In this document: positions 17,198 to 26,118 of the stretch, piece after piece | Layout: the number at the start of each line of letters is the position of its first letter | Position numbering within the stretch: the stretch's first letter is position 1 | Assembly (NCBI GenBank): GCA_027317645.1 | Contig: DAHVQS010000002.1 | Coordinates: 40,847-104,846, forward strand | DNA length: 64,000 nt | From: Paenalcaligenes sp021793095 | GTDB lineage: Bacteria; Pseudomonadota; Gammaproteobacteria; Burkholderiales; Burkholderiaceae_B | Direction of reading: 5' to 3' | The notes under the pieces: model-generated | The model's input: only the letters and a program-made list of their open reading frames with translations | Databases searched by the model: none | Told to the model about the DNA's origin: nothing | Program-made: the position numbers and the translations under genes

Positions 17198-18512
17198 AGC
17201 GTAGGTTGACCATGAAAATGTGGCGCTTGTAACGACCCAAGGCCAAGTTAGAGTGGTTGCGGTAAAACTGATATTGCGGGCGGAGGGTTAACTTTCGGTT
17301 AATGGCATAAATAGCGCCTAAATAGGCATCATAAAAAGTATCCCTGCGCCGCTTTTCAAAACTGGGGTGGGTATCTTTAAATCGACGGCGTTCGACGGCC
17401 ACCCCACCCTCAATTTGAAATCTAGGTGTGACCAAATACATACCGCCTATCCTGAGGCCTGCAATATCATGATTGATGTGGGTTGGCGCACGGCTTTTGC
17501 TTTTACGGTGTGTGCCCCCATAAAGAGTGGCATAAGCCAAGGCGCGCTCATCTGCAAAACCTTTCAGGAGACTGGCCCCGCCGATGTAACGCCGTGCATT
17601 ACGTCTGCTGTTATCCTGAGCATAACGGCTACTGGAGTAGTTAAGTTTACTGGCTTGAGCAAAGGCACTGAGCTCAGTAGTTGAATTGACGCTATAGGCA
17701 TATTGCCCAATGAGCGTGCCCATATTTCTAAAATTTTTATTGCGGAGTCGATAATTTTGTAATTTGATGCGCGCCGATAATTCATGCCTGTCTACACTGC
17801 GCGCCAAGCCCACGCTCACATCGCTGACCAGGGTGTTATATCGAGAGGTTTTAAAATTTCCACGTGTTGCGATATTACCCTGAGCGGTAAAACGCCATTG
17901 CTCATTGATGGGGGTTGAATAGCGGATGTGATAACGAGCGGTCATGACCGCGCTTTTAGTACGTTGGTGCTCCTTGGGCAACAAATAAACAATGTCGCCA
18001 TCACCTGGCAGTGCAATTTCAGAAAGATCGGCAGCACTGTTGATATTGCTGTCATAACCAAGCCCCACCTGAATATATGAAGACAGGCGTGCGACCTCGC
18101 TTTTGCTTTCTGCTTGACTTAACAGGTCTAAATAGTGAGCAATGGATTTTTGAATTTCAGGAGATGGTTGCTGCTTTTGGAGGTGCTGAAGCTCTGCCCT
18201 GGCATTTTGTTTTTCGCTGAGCATAATGTAGGCGTGGGCAAGTCCGAGCCGACACTGCTCGTGATCTGGCGTCACTGCTAAACAGCGCTCGAAGGCCATC
18301 ACAGCCACGGTGGGCGCATCTTCGTGCAGTGCCGCTGTACCCAGTTTTAAATCGTAGGCAGGGGTGCCCGCGCGCGAATTTTCTTGAGCCAGCAGTTCGT
18401 TGAGGCTTGAGGGGGTTTGAGCTGACGCAAGCGCACATGGCAGCATTGCCAAAAGTGCTGTAAAACGTAGTTGACGTCGCCTCTTCGTCAACCGTTTATA
18501 CTTTGTTAGCAT
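17184..18512 (-). CDS. TPR plus outer-membrane beta-barrel protein (Slam/DUF560-like)
   Basis: 442 residues. A basic N-terminus and signal peptide (cleavage near ALASAQ, about residue 32) precede TPR-like repeats (about 45-130; VAVMAFERCLAVTPDHEQCRLGLAHAYIML). From about 145 to the end the sequence alternates in the manner of a 14-stranded beta barrel, starting at SYIQVGLGYDSNINSA and ending in the aromatic-type terminal strand FMVNLRYDLL. This layout matches surface-lipoprotein-assembly-modifier-like proteins, but it could also be a simpler outer-membrane sensor. It is the promoter-proximal gene of the FecR-cyclase-channel operon, with cpdA divergent. Function in lipoprotein export is only a family-level guess. 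Confidence 0.75.
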   Translation of the reverse strand: MLTKYKRLTKRRRQLRFTALLAMLPCALASAQTPSSLNELLAQENSRAGTPAYDLKLGTAALHEDAPTVAVMAFERCLAVTPDHEQCRLGLAHAYIMLSEKQNARAELQHLQKQQPSPEIQKSIAHYLDLLSQAESKSEVARLSSYIQVGLGYDSNINSAADLSEIALPGDGDIVYLLPKEHQRTKSAVMTARYHIRYSTPINEQWRFTAQGNIATRGNFKTSRYNTLVSDVSVGLARSVDRHELSARIKLQNYRLRNKNFRNMGTLIGQYAYSVNSTTELSAFAQASKLNYSSSRYAQDNSRRNARRYIGGASLLKGFADERALAYATLYGGTHRKSKSRAPTHINHDIAGLRIGGMYLVTPRFQIEGGVAVERRRFKDTHPSFEKRRRDTFYDAYLGAIYAINRKLTLRPQYQFYRNHSNLALGRYKRHIFMVNLRYDLL

Positions 18513-18650
18513 GAGGCTAATTCCATTTTGGGATGATTGTTAAGCTTTGATACATCAATTACATCTCACTGATGCTCTTTTTTGATACTTTAGGTGGTAA
18601 CAAGATTGTAAAGGACTTAATACAACATAAACATTAAGTTAAACCCTATT

Positions 18651-19475
18651 ATGAAAAAAGATAAAAAAACCCAAATGGCCTCAGCTATGGCACAAATTTT
18701 ACAAATTTCTGATTTCCACCTATTTGATGACCCTGAAAAGGAGCTGCTCGGGGTAAACACTTTTTCAGCTCTAGAAGGCGTGATAGCACATATCAGGGCC
18801 CAAGAATTTTCTTTTGATTTGGTGGTGGCCAGTGGAGACATTTCGCAAGATGGCACCCCACAAAGCTATGAGCATGCGCAGCAGTTGCTGGCCCAGTTAG
18901 GGGTGCCAGTACTTTATTTGCCCGGTAATCATGATCACTTACCTGCGATGCAGCAGGTCTTAGCGGAGCAAATGGGCTCAGTCTATGAACTCGGTGACTG
19001 GCAGATAGTGGCCTTGGATACGCATGTGCCGGGCACCAATCAAGGGTATCTAAACGATGAGCAACTACAGATCTTAGAGCAGGCAGTCACCCAAGGGCCC
19101 CATCAGTTGGTCGCATTACACCACAACCCCCTACCCATAGGCAGTGCATGGTTAGATCCAATGATGATCGCGAATGCCACGCGGCTACTTAAACTGTGTG
19201 AAGAGGAGCCTTCTATACGTGGTCTGATTTGGGGTCATGTGCATCAAGAAATGGATACTGTCTGGGCGCTGGGTCCAGAGCGACGACAGTTGCGACTACT
19301 GGCCTGCCCCGCCACCTGCCTACAGTTTGCACCGCGCAGCCAACAGTTTGGTTTAGACACACAGGCGCCTGGGTATAGAGTGATTGATTTAGGGCCAGAT
19401 GGCTCAATAGGTACGCAGGTAATACGGGTACCCAATTTAAGCATTACCCCCCATCTGAATAGTGGCGGGTATTAA
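18651..19475 (+). CDS. cpdA: 3',5'-cyclic-AMP phosphodiesterase CpdA
   Basis: 274 residues with all calcineurin-like metallophosphatase motifs: SDFHLF (D-x-H), ASGDISQDG, PGNHDH, ALHHNP and GHVHQE. CpdA-specific segments are also conserved: PIGSAWLDP, CPATCLQFAP and QFGLDTQAPGYR. The class III enzyme hydrolyses cAMP to AMP with a dinuclear metal centre. The start is uncertain: ATG 18651 is used, but ATG 18687 (MAQILQISDFHLF) gives the usual family N-terminus. It is divergent, 138 bp away, from an operon encoding a cAMP-forming cyclase and a cNMP-gated channel, so it probably sets the lifetime of that signal. In other proteobacteria cpdA often lies near nudF/parE instead. Confidence 0.93.
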   Translation: MKKDKKTQMASAMAQILQISDFHLFDDPEKELLGVNTFSALEGVIAHIRAQEFSFDLVVASGDISQDGTPQSYEHAQQLLAQLGVPVLYLPGNHDHLPAMQQVLAEQMGSVYELGDWQIVALDTHVPGTNQGYLNDEQLQILEQAVTQGPHQLVALHHNPLPIGSAWLDPMMIANATRLLKLCEEEPSIRGLIWGHVHQEMDTVWALGPERRQLRLLACPATCLQFAPRSQQFGLDTQAPGYRVIDLGPDGSIGTQVIRVPNLSITPHLNSGGY

Positions 19476-19501
19476 GTGCATTCCGCCCTATTAGCATAAA
19501 A

Positions 19502-19560
19502 AAACCAGGCCCAACCCGAGAAAAAGTTGATTGTTCAACCCCTGAGTCTAGGCCTGGTTT
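19502..19560. terminator. Long-stem terminator between cpdA and fpr
   Basis: AAACCAGGCC pairs with GGCCTGGTTT across 39 nt that contain an inner GTTGA/TCAAC hairpin. Flanking A and T runs let it work for both convergent genes. Confidence 0.75.
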
Positions 19561-19580
19561 AATAAGTATTGGCGTGGTGT

Positions 19581-20357
19581 TTATTTTTCGGCGAAAGCGC
19601 GCTCAATCACATAATCGCCCTGCTGTCCCAAACCAGGGGAAATCTCAAAACCACGCTCATCAAGGCATTGAGTGAGGTCTTTGAGCATCGAAGGGCTCCC
19701 GCAAATCATGGCTCGATCATGTTCCGCATCTAGGACAGGAAGGCCAATCTTGCTAAATAGCTCATTAGACTCCAACCAAGCGGTGATCCGCCCTTCGTTA
19801 CGGAAGGGTTCGCGCGTAACGGTAGGGAAATAAATCAGCTTATCACGTACCATCTCACCGAAAAATTCATTGTTCGGCAGCTCATTTAAAATATAGTCAT
19901 GGTAGGCAAGCTCAGTAGCAAATCGTACCCCATGGACCAGCACCACGTGCTCAAAACGTTCGTAAATCTCGGGATCTTTGATAATGCTCATAAACGGGGC
20001 GATGCCGGTGCCTGTGGCCAACAAGTAGAGGTTGCGACCAGGGCGCAGATCATCTGCCACCAGCGTCCCTACGGGCTTGCGGCTGACTAAAACTGTATCC
20101 CCCTCTTTGATATGCTGCAGGCGTGAGGTCAGCGGTCCGTCTGGTACCTTGATGCTCAAGAACTCGAGGTTTTCCTCGTAGTTGGCACTGACCATGCTAT
20201 AAGCACGCATGAGCGGCTTACCCTCGACCTCGAGACCCAACATCACAAAGTGGCCATTATCAAAACGCAAGCTCTGGTCACGGGTAGTAGTAAAAGAAAA
20301 AAGGGAATCGTTCCAGTGGTGAACACTCAAAACGCGTTCGGTATTGTATGCAGCCAT
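19581..20357 (-). CDS. fpr: Ferredoxin/flavodoxin-NADP+ reductase
   Basis: 258 residues, the length of bacterial Fpr. FAD is held by the RAYSMVSA motif (about 51-58) and SIKVPDGPLTSRL; the NADP domain shows LLATGTGIAPFMSII and the C-terminal AMICGSPSM. The last residues IERAFAEK end in the family style where the C-terminal tail stacks on FAD. It transfers electrons between NADPH and ferredoxin or flavodoxin, serving Fe-S assembly and oxidative-stress repair. An 8-bp inverted repeat lies 51 bp upstream of the ATG. It is convergent with cpdA. Confidence 0.94.
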   Translation of the reverse strand: MAAYNTERVLSVHHWNDSLFSFTTTRDQSLRFDNGHFVMLGLEVEGKPLMRAYSMVSANYEENLEFLSIKVPDGPLTSRLQHIKEGDTVLVSRKPVGTLVADDLRPGRNLYLLATGTGIAPFMSIIKDPEIYERFEHVVLVHGVRFATELAYHDYILNELPNNEFFGEMVRDKLIYFPTVTREPFRNEGRITAWLESNELFSKIGLPVLDAEHDRAMICGSPSMLKDLTQCLDERGFEISPGLGQQGDYVIERAFAEK

Positions 20358-20407
20358 GAGTTTCTAACAATGCAATTAACAGTGATGGGATGATTATAAA
20401 AGCGCGA

Positions 20408-20428
20408 TGATTCAGAGGGACTGAATCA
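20408..20428 (-). promoter_or_regulatory. 8-bp inverted repeat upstream of fpr, within a gene-free stretch
   Basis: TGATTCAG-aggga-CTGAATCA is a perfect inverted repeat 51 bp ahead of the fpr start codon, placed either as an operator or as a 5'-UTR hairpin. The rest of 20358-20660 holds no gene; a GGGCATTT/AAATGCCC hairpin (20519-20540) lacks a U tract. In some proteobacteria fpr is controlled by a LysR regulator (FinR), but no such gene is nearby. Confidence 0.45.
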
Positions 20429-20660
20429 CCTAAAGCATATATGAGTTTAACCCAAACCTAGGGTAACCCCTAATAAGGGCCAAAGTAAAGGGATGAGTTA
20501 AAAAAACAAAAGCATCTAGGGCATTTAGTCAAAAATGCCCATGGCACTAACCTGTGTAGCTTAACACTGTAACAGAGGTATTGAGGCATTCACTTTGTTT
20601 TGGATCATGCTTCGCATCAATTACCAGTTAGCATCGCCGCTATCGCAAATACCCTATGTG

Positions 20661-21752
20661 TTAGTCTGAGTGGTTTGGGCTGGTTTTTAGGGCCCCTCGT
20701 CGCAGCTGATCGCGCTCTATAGACTCAAATAGCGCTTTAAAATTACCCTCCCCAAAACCTTCATCGCCTTTGCGTTGGATAAATTCAAAGAATACCTGGC
20801 CTAATAAGGTCTCGGAAAATATCTGTAGCAATAAACGAGGATCCCCTTCTTCTGTACTGCCATCCAACAAAATCCCCCGACTTTGTAGTGCGTTTACATC
20901 TTCGCCGTGATTCGGTAAACGCTCGGATAGCATTTCGTAATAAGTATCGCGAGGCGCTGTCATTAAGGGCAGTCCAGCTTGTTTAAGTTTATCTATAGAG
21001 GCATAAATATCGTCCGTCAATAAAGCGATATGCTGGATACCCTCACCATTGAATTCAAGTAAAAACTCTTCTATTTGTCCCCCACCCTGTGCTGATTCCT
21101 CGTTTAGCGGGATTCGTATCTTTCCATCAGGAGCCGTCATCGCACGCGAGGTTAAGCCTGTGTATTCCCCCTTGATGTCAAAATAACGGATCTCACGAAA
21201 ATTAAATAAGCGCTCATAATAATTGGCCCAATGCGCCATGCGCCCGCGGTAGACGTTATGCGTCAGATGGTCGATTACGGTAAAGCCATGGCCGACTGGG
21301 TGTTTATCGACATCTGGTAAATATTCAAAATCAATGTCATAGATGCTATGGCCCTCGGTGTAACGGTCGATCAAATAAAGCGGCGCCCCACCAATACCCT
21401 TAATCGCCGGTAGGCGTAATTCCATTGGGCCAGTAGGGATTTCCAGAGGACGCGCCCCGAGCTCTAACGCCCGTTGATAGGCTTGCTGTGCATCGCGTAC
21501 CCTAAAGGCCATACCACATGCCGAAGGGCCATGTTCTTGGGCAAAATACCAAGCATCGCTCTGAGGCTCGCGATTAATGATAAAGTTGATCCCCCCTTGG
21601 CGATAGAGTGAGACATCTTTAGAGCGGTGACGTGCAATTTCGGTAAAGCCTAATTGCTCAAATAAGGGCTCAAGTAAATTGGGGGTTGGGCTTGCAAATT
21701 CAACGAACTCAAAACCATCCAGTCCCATTGGATTATCAAACAAATCAGTCAT
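20661..21752 (-). CDS. hppD: 4-Hydroxyphenylpyruvate dioxygenase
   Basis: 363 residues with the two-domain vicinal-oxygen-chelate fold. The C-terminal domain has the facial-triad iron ligands His in VIDHLTHNV, His in GIQHIALLT and Glu in QVFFEFIQRKG, followed by GFGEGNFKALFESIE, which is the signature of HPPD. It converts 4-hydroxyphenylpyruvate to homogentisate in tyrosine breakdown. Genes for the next steps (hmgA, fahA) are not in the window. It is divergent from a TetR-family regulator with a near-perfect palindrome between them, so local repression is likely. Confidence 0.95.
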   Translation of the reverse strand: MTDLFDNPMGLDGFEFVEFASPTPNLLEPLFEQLGFTEIARHRSKDVSLYRQGGINFIINREPQSDAWYFAQEHGPSACGMAFRVRDAQQAYQRALELGARPLEIPTGPMELRLPAIKGIGGAPLYLIDRYTEGHSIYDIDFEYLPDVDKHPVGHGFTVIDHLTHNVYRGRMAHWANYYERLFNFREIRYFDIKGEYTGLTSRAMTAPDGKIRIPLNEESAQGGGQIEEFLLEFNGEGIQHIALLTDDIYASIDKLKQAGLPLMTAPRDTYYEMLSERLPNHGEDVNALQSRGILLDGSTEEGDPRLLLQIFSETLLGQVFFEFIQRKGDEGFGEGNFKALFESIERDQLRRGALKTSPNHSD

Positions 21753-21800
21753 GGTTGTCTCCTGGGTGATAGCTAATTATTTTGTGTAATTGCTTTAAAT

Positions 21801-21829
21801 TTACAATAAACAATAAATGTTTAATGTAA
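21801..21829. promoter_or_regulatory. Near-perfect 12-bp inverted repeat between hppD and tetR
   Basis: TTACAATAAACA, a 5-bp spacer, then TGTTTAATGTAA; only one of 12 positions fails to match, and the inner TAAACA/TGTTTA arms are perfect. It lies 49 bp from the hppD start and 78 bp from the tetR start. This is the size and place expected for a TetR-family operator. Confidence 0.6.
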
Positions 21830-21906
21830 GTGCTTACCCGAGTTTTCTGTCGTGACGGAGCAACTACAATGAGGGGACTTAGAGCGATATTATTGGAAGT
21901 TATATT

Positions 21907-22581
21907 ATGACCAGCCCTCTTTCTCCTGCTGCCCAAGGACCTGAACACGCAGCCCGCCAACGCGAAACACGGCGCACGCAAAAAGCGCGCAGCCAAGAAA
22001 CACGTGATAGGATTTTACGTTCAGCACTGAAAATACTTCAACAACAGGGCTACCAAAAGGCGCGCCTGCAGGATATCGCAGCTGGGGCAGGTGTCACCTT
22101 GGGGGCATTACAGCACCAGTTTGGGAATCGCCAGTCCTTGATGGAGCATGTGGTTGATGAGGTGATGCGGCCCCTAGCCCATTTGGGTGAGGATTGGTCG
22201 ATGCGAGCTCAACTACTGCCCTTAGATGCGCGGGCGCATAAATTTGTGCGCAGTGCCTGGGACAATGTGTATGGTACGCGACGCTATTTGGCCGCTTGGA
22301 GTTTGTTTTTTGGTGCCCAGCAGACCGATTTATTTGGACGTATAGAGGCGCACCGAGAACGGCATGACCCCATCTATAACGAGCACTTTATCAATACCTT
22401 TCCAGAAGTCAGGCGACACCACCCACAGGCTGAGGTAGTCGCTGAAAGCATATTTGCTACCCTCAGGGGGCTATCAATAATGCAATTATTTGCCGGTCAG
22501 CCAGAACAACTACCGATACAATTAGAGCTTTTAGCCAATCAAATAATAAAGGCTGGTCAGCCAGAGCCAACCAGCCAATAA
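21907..22581 (+). CDS. TetR family transcriptional regulator
   Basis: 224 residues. After a basic, disordered N-terminus of about 30 residues, the TetR DNA-binding domain is clear (about 33-80; RDRILRSALKILQQQGYQKARLQDIAAGAGVTLGALQHQFGNRQSLMEHV). The helical ligand domain cannot be assigned a ligand. Divergent placement from hppD and the shared palindrome suggest regulation of hppD and itself, with an aromatic metabolite as a plausible effector (inference). A GGCTGGT/ACCAGCC hairpin overlaps the last codons. Confidence 0.85.
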   Translation: MTSPLSPAAQGPEHAARQRETRRTQKARSQETRDRILRSALKILQQQGYQKARLQDIAAGAGVTLGALQHQFGNRQSLMEHVVDEVMRPLAHLGEDWSMRAQLLPLDARAHKFVRSAWDNVYGTRRYLAAWSLFFGAQQTDLFGRIEAHRERHDPIYNEHFINTFPEVRRHHPQAEVVAESIFATLRGLSIMQLFAGQPEQLPIQLELLANQIIKAGQPEPTSQ

Positions 22582-22639
22582 TACGTATATGAGGCCAACA
22601 CTATGTGGGGCCAGCCAAGTAGAACAAGAGATCACCCAA

Positions 22640-24067
22640 TCATAGGCTGTAATACATATCAAACTCTGCGGGATGAGGGGTCGTACGCAATCGATTGACC
22701 TCTTGTTCCTTGAGTTCAATAAATGCATCGATCAAGGGGTCTGTAAATACCCCGCCGCGCAATAAAAAGTCGCGGTCATCATCCAGGCTTTGCAAGGCCT
22801 GTTCTAATGATGTGCAGACGGTGGGGATTTTACTGTCTTCTTCGGGGGGTAAATCATATAGGTTTTTATCTGCGGGATCGCCGGGATGTATTTTGTTTTC
22901 GATCCCATCCAAACCCGCGAGCATTAAAGCACTAAAGGTTAAATAAGGATTGGCCATTGGATCCGGGAATCGCGCCTCCACGCGCCGTGCTTTGGGATTG
23001 CTCACATAAGGGATACGAATAGATGCTGAGCGATTACGCGCCGAATAAGCCAGCTTGACGGGTGCTTCATAATGCGGGACTAAACGCTTATAAGAATTGG
23101 TGGTCGGGTTAGTTAAAGCGTTGAGCGCACGGGCGTGCTTGATAATGCCCCCAATATAATACAAAGCCATATCAGACAACCCACCGTATCCATTGCCTGA
23201 AAAGAGGTTTTCTCCATCCTTCCAAATGGATTGGTGAACATGCATCCCAGAGCCATTATCACCATATAAGGGTTTGGGCATAAAGGTGGCAGTTTTGCCG
23301 TATAACTGGGCAACATTGAAAACCGTGTATTTAAAAATCTGGTTCCAATCAGCGCGCTCTACCAAGGTAGAAAAGCGGGTCCCAATCTCGAGCTGGCCAG
23401 CCGCAGCCACCTCATGGTGATGAATTTCAACGGGTACTCCCTGCTGCTCTAAGAGCAGGCACATTTCTGAGCGCATATCTTGGTAGGCATCAATAGGCGG
23501 CACACGGCTGTAGCCCCCCTTGAGACCAGGCCGATGTCCCAAATTGCGATAACCCGTCGTTTGACCCGCCTGGCCATGCTGGGTTGCCCAGGGAGCGGTT
23601 TCTGAATGGATTTCTACAAAATGGCCGCCCTGATCTTGCCCCCAACGTACTCCATCAAAAACAAAAAATTCGGGTTCTGGGCCAAAGAAAACCTGATCTC
23701 CTAATCCTGTAGAACGCAGATAGGCCTCTGCACGTCGTGCAAGGGATCGCGGATCGCGCTCGTAGCCATTAAGATCAACGGGATCCACCACATCGCAGGT
23801 AAATATCACCGTGCGTTCTTCACGAAAGGGATCGAACCGCATGGTGTTTAAATCAGGCATTAACAGCATGTCTGAAGCCTCAACCCCTACCCAACCGGGC
23901 ATGGACGAACCATCAAAGGGGATACCTGACTCCATGCAATTTTCATCAAAACGCTCTGCGGGCAAAGTGAGATGATGCTCACGACCCAAAATATCAGTAA
24001 ATCGGCAATCTACAAAAGGAATATCATTCTCAGCGAGATAGGCGGCAATTTGTTCTGGGCGTGACAT
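22640..24067 (-). CDS. glnA: Glutamine synthetase type I
   Basis: 475 residues, typical of the dodecameric bacterial enzyme that makes glutamine from glutamate, ammonia and ATP. Seen are the N-terminal beta-grasp DGSSMPGW loop, the metal-binding GPEPEFFVFD, GYRNLGHRPGLKGGY, the ammonia/glutamate region HHHEVAAAGQLEIG, MHVHQSIW, and the adenylylation site NLYDLPPEE (Tyr in NLYD), so GlnE control is expected. The N-terminus is shorter and more diverged than in enterobacterial GlnA. No ntrBC follow, unlike in enterobacteria. It lies 115 bp downstream of hemW on the same strand and probably has its own promoter. Confidence 0.93.
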   Translation of the reverse strand: MSRPEQIAAYLAENDIPFVDCRFTDILGREHHLTLPAERFDENCMESGIPFDGSSMPGWVGVEASDMLLMPDLNTMRFDPFREERTVIFTCDVVDPVDLNGYERDPRSLARRAEAYLRSTGLGDQVFFGPEPEFFVFDGVRWGQDQGGHFVEIHSETAPWATQHGQAGQTTGYRNLGHRPGLKGGYSRVPPIDAYQDMRSEMCLLLEQQGVPVEIHHHEVAAAGQLEIGTRFSTLVERADWNQIFKYTVFNVAQLYGKTATFMPKPLYGDNGSGMHVHQSIWKDGENLFSGNGYGGLSDMALYYIGGIIKHARALNALTNPTTNSYKRLVPHYEAPVKLAYSARNRSASIRIPYVSNPKARRVEARFPDPMANPYLTFSALMLAGLDGIENKIHPGDPADKNLYDLPPEEDSKIPTVCTSLEQALQSLDDDRDFLLRGGVFTDPLIDAFIELKEQEVNRLRTTPHPAEFDMYYSL

Positions 24068-24182
24068 GCAAACTCCGTATCAGGGGTAAATGAATAGCAG
24101 GGTTAATGTTAAAACAAAAGAATTATTTGCGTGCGAACCGCACGGCCCTCAAAGCACATTTAGTGCATAAACAACAAAAACA

Positions 24183-25388
24183 TCAAGATTCTTGGGTACT
24201 CAGAAACAGAGTTTGTAAGTCAGTCAAAAAACGCCATCCCAGCTCCGTCGCACAGATCCTATCAAAACGGTCCTCCATCAAACCTTTATCGACGGCCTGT
24301 TGAATCGCTTTTGAAATCCACTGCCCGCCCAAACCCGCACGCGCTGTAAAGTACTCATAAGGTACCCCATCTTTGAGTCTCAACACATTAAGCATGAATT
24401 CAAAGGGCAATTCTGTTGCCTTTACCTCGTAGCGCTCGCTAACTTGCTTGCCCTGCCCTTGTAATGCCTGCTGCATCCAGACTTGAGGATTACGCGTGCG
24501 TGCCATGCGAGTAATGGAATGCGGAAATGAGATTTTGCTATGCGCTCCTGGACCGATTCCCAGATAATCTCCAAATGACCAGTAATTCATGTTGTGAGCG
24601 CCATAGTGTTTATGTTTGGCAAAGGCCGACACCTCATAGTGCTCAAAACCTATGTCTGTCACTGTATCAATAATCTGGTCATGCATAGCTGCACTGTCTT
24701 CTTCGCGCGGCAACTCTGGTGGATATTTGGCAAAAACAGTATTGGGTTCGAGCATCAGCTGATAAATTGACAGGTGAGTTGCACCACTATCAATGGCGCG
24801 ATGCACCCCCTTTAGGCAGTCTTCAACAGATTGACCGGGCAAAGCATACATGAGATCAATATTGACACGATCCACCGCTGCTAATGCCGCGTAGATGGCT
24901 TGTTGGGCTTGATGAGCGTCATGGATGCGCCCTATTTTCTGCAGTACATCGTCATTAAAACTTTGTACGCCAATAGATAACCTATTGACACCGGCCTGGG
25001 CATAGTCCGCAAAACGGCCTGCCTCACTGGCGCCTGGATTCGCTTCTAAGGTGATTTCAGCCCCCTGCGCCAATGGCAAATATGCGCGTACCATACTGAT
25101 GACGCGATCTATAAATGCCGCACTCATCAGACTCGGTGTCCCCCCACCAAAAAACACAGAAATGATAGAGCGACCCCAGATATCAGGCAGTGCCTGCTCC
25201 AGATCGATTTGCAAAGCACGGAAAAAATCATCCTCAGGAATCACCTCAGGCGCCACATGCGCATTAAAATCACAATAAGGACAGCGACGGACGCACCAAG
25301 GCAAATGAATATATAACCCCAGTGGCGGCAATATTGAGAAATTAGGGCGCTGGCTGCTTTTGGGGGATAACAGCTGTATGGGCTTCAT
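24183..25388 (-). CDS. hemW: Heme chaperone HemW, radical SAM protein
   Basis: 401 residues with a radical-SAM TIM barrel. The cluster motif is CVRRCPYC (Cys32, Cys36, Cys39), as in HemW; the fourth residue specific to coproporphyrinogen dehydrogenase HemN is not present and the length is shorter than HemN. Also visible are FFGGGTPSLM, ANPG and GVQSFNDDVLQKIGR. HemW binds heme and delivers it to respiratory enzymes. It is the last gene of rph-rdgB-hemW, with 34 bp to rdgB, the usual order in this group. Older annotations call it HemN-like. Confidence 0.92.
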   Translation of the reverse strand: MKPIQLLSPKSSQRPNFSILPPLGLYIHLPWCVRRCPYCDFNAHVAPEVIPEDDFFRALQIDLEQALPDIWGRSIISVFFGGGTPSLMSAAFIDRVISMVRAYLPLAQGAEITLEANPGASEAGRFADYAQAGVNRLSIGVQSFNDDVLQKIGRIHDAHQAQQAIYAALAAVDRVNIDLMYALPGQSVEDCLKGVHRAIDSGATHLSIYQLMLEPNTVFAKYPPELPREEDSAAMHDQIIDTVTDIGFEHYEVSAFAKHKHYGAHNMNYWSFGDYLGIGPGAHSKISFPHSITRMARTRNPQVWMQQALQGQGKQVSERYEVKATELPFEFMLNVLRLKDGVPYEYFTARAGLGGQWISKAIQQAVDKGLMEDRFDRICATELGWRFLTDLQTLFLSTQES

Positions 25389-25422
25389 AGGGATGTCTCA
25401 CGAGAAATCACAAGGGTGAAAC

Positions 25423-26100
25423 CTAATAAATATTACTTAATTGGGTAAATAAAAAACGCATCGCTTGACCGCGGTGACTGTGCTCATTTTTTTGAGTGGC
25501 ATCCAACTCGGCAGCAGTGCATTTGAGTTCGGGTAGCCAGAAAATAGGATCATAGCCAAAACCATGCTGCCCCTTGGGGCTGTGACCTATTTCACCCCAC
25601 CACATACCCTGTGCGATTAATGGCAAGGGATCATCGGGATGCCGAACATGCACCAAGAGGGCAACAAAACAGGCCCGACGCTGCGTGACCCCCTGCATTT
25701 GATGCAAAAGCAATGCATTGTTAGCCGCATCAGCATCGAGGCCCTCGAGCTGTACTTGCACATCGGCCTCCAGCGCCCCGTTGGCTATTTGCTGCGCCGC
25801 ATACCGTGCAGAAAGCACACCCGGTGCTCCGTTAAGTGCATCAACGCAGATGCCCGAATCATCCGCAATGGCGGGTAATCCGGTGGCTGCACTGGCATGG
25901 CGGGCCTTGGTTAAAGCGTTTTCTAAAAAAGTTCCATAGGGCTCTGGGGCAGCGCTGACATTAAATTGCCTTTGTGCAGCAATAGTTAGGTTTAAAGGCG
26001 CCAACAGCCGTTCGAATTCTGCCAGTTTACCCGGGTTATTAGAGGCCAAAACAATGGTTTGATCAGGAGTATGCGCTGATTTAGTCAAGGCAGCCCTCAT
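25423..26100 (-). CDS. rdgB: XTP/dITP diphosphatase RdgB
   Basis: 225 residues of the Ham1/RdgB family, which removes non-canonical purine nucleotides such as dITP and XTP. Motifs: VLASNNPGKLAEFERLL near the start, LPAIADDSGICVDALNGAPGVLSARYA for metal and base binding, and GFGYDPIFWLPE with NEHSHRGQAM near the end. About 13 extra residues at the N-terminus and a short insertion near 135 explain the length above the usual 195-200. It lies 18 bp after rph and 34 bp before hemW. Confidence 0.94.
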   Translation of the reverse strand: MRAALTKSAHTPDQTIVLASNNPGKLAEFERLLAPLNLTIAAQRQFNVSAAPEPYGTFLENALTKARHASAATGLPAIADDSGICVDALNGAPGVLSARYAAQQIANGALEADVQVQLEGLDADAANNALLLHQMQGVTQRRACFVALLVHVRHPDDPLPLIAQGMWWGEIGHSPKGQHGFGYDPIFWLPELKCTAAELDATQKNEHSHRGQAMRFLFTQLSNIY

Positions 26101-26118
26101 TGTATGTATCTTTACTCA

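Noticed and set aside
18513..18650. CRP or FNR site between the cyclase operon and cpdA
   Set aside because: TTGAT-ac-ATCAA has a 2-bp spacer where FNR needs 4, and the GTGA half-site has no matching partner.
22551..22576. Strong terminator between tetR and glnA
   Set aside because: GGCTGGT/ACCAGCC forms a stem but lies inside the tetR coding end and lacks a proper U tract on the plus strand.
24068..24182. NtrC site upstream of glnA (GCAC-N5-GTGC near 24156)
   Set aside because: Spacing differs from the NtrC consensus (N7 between GCAC and GTGC) and no -24/-12 promoter was found.
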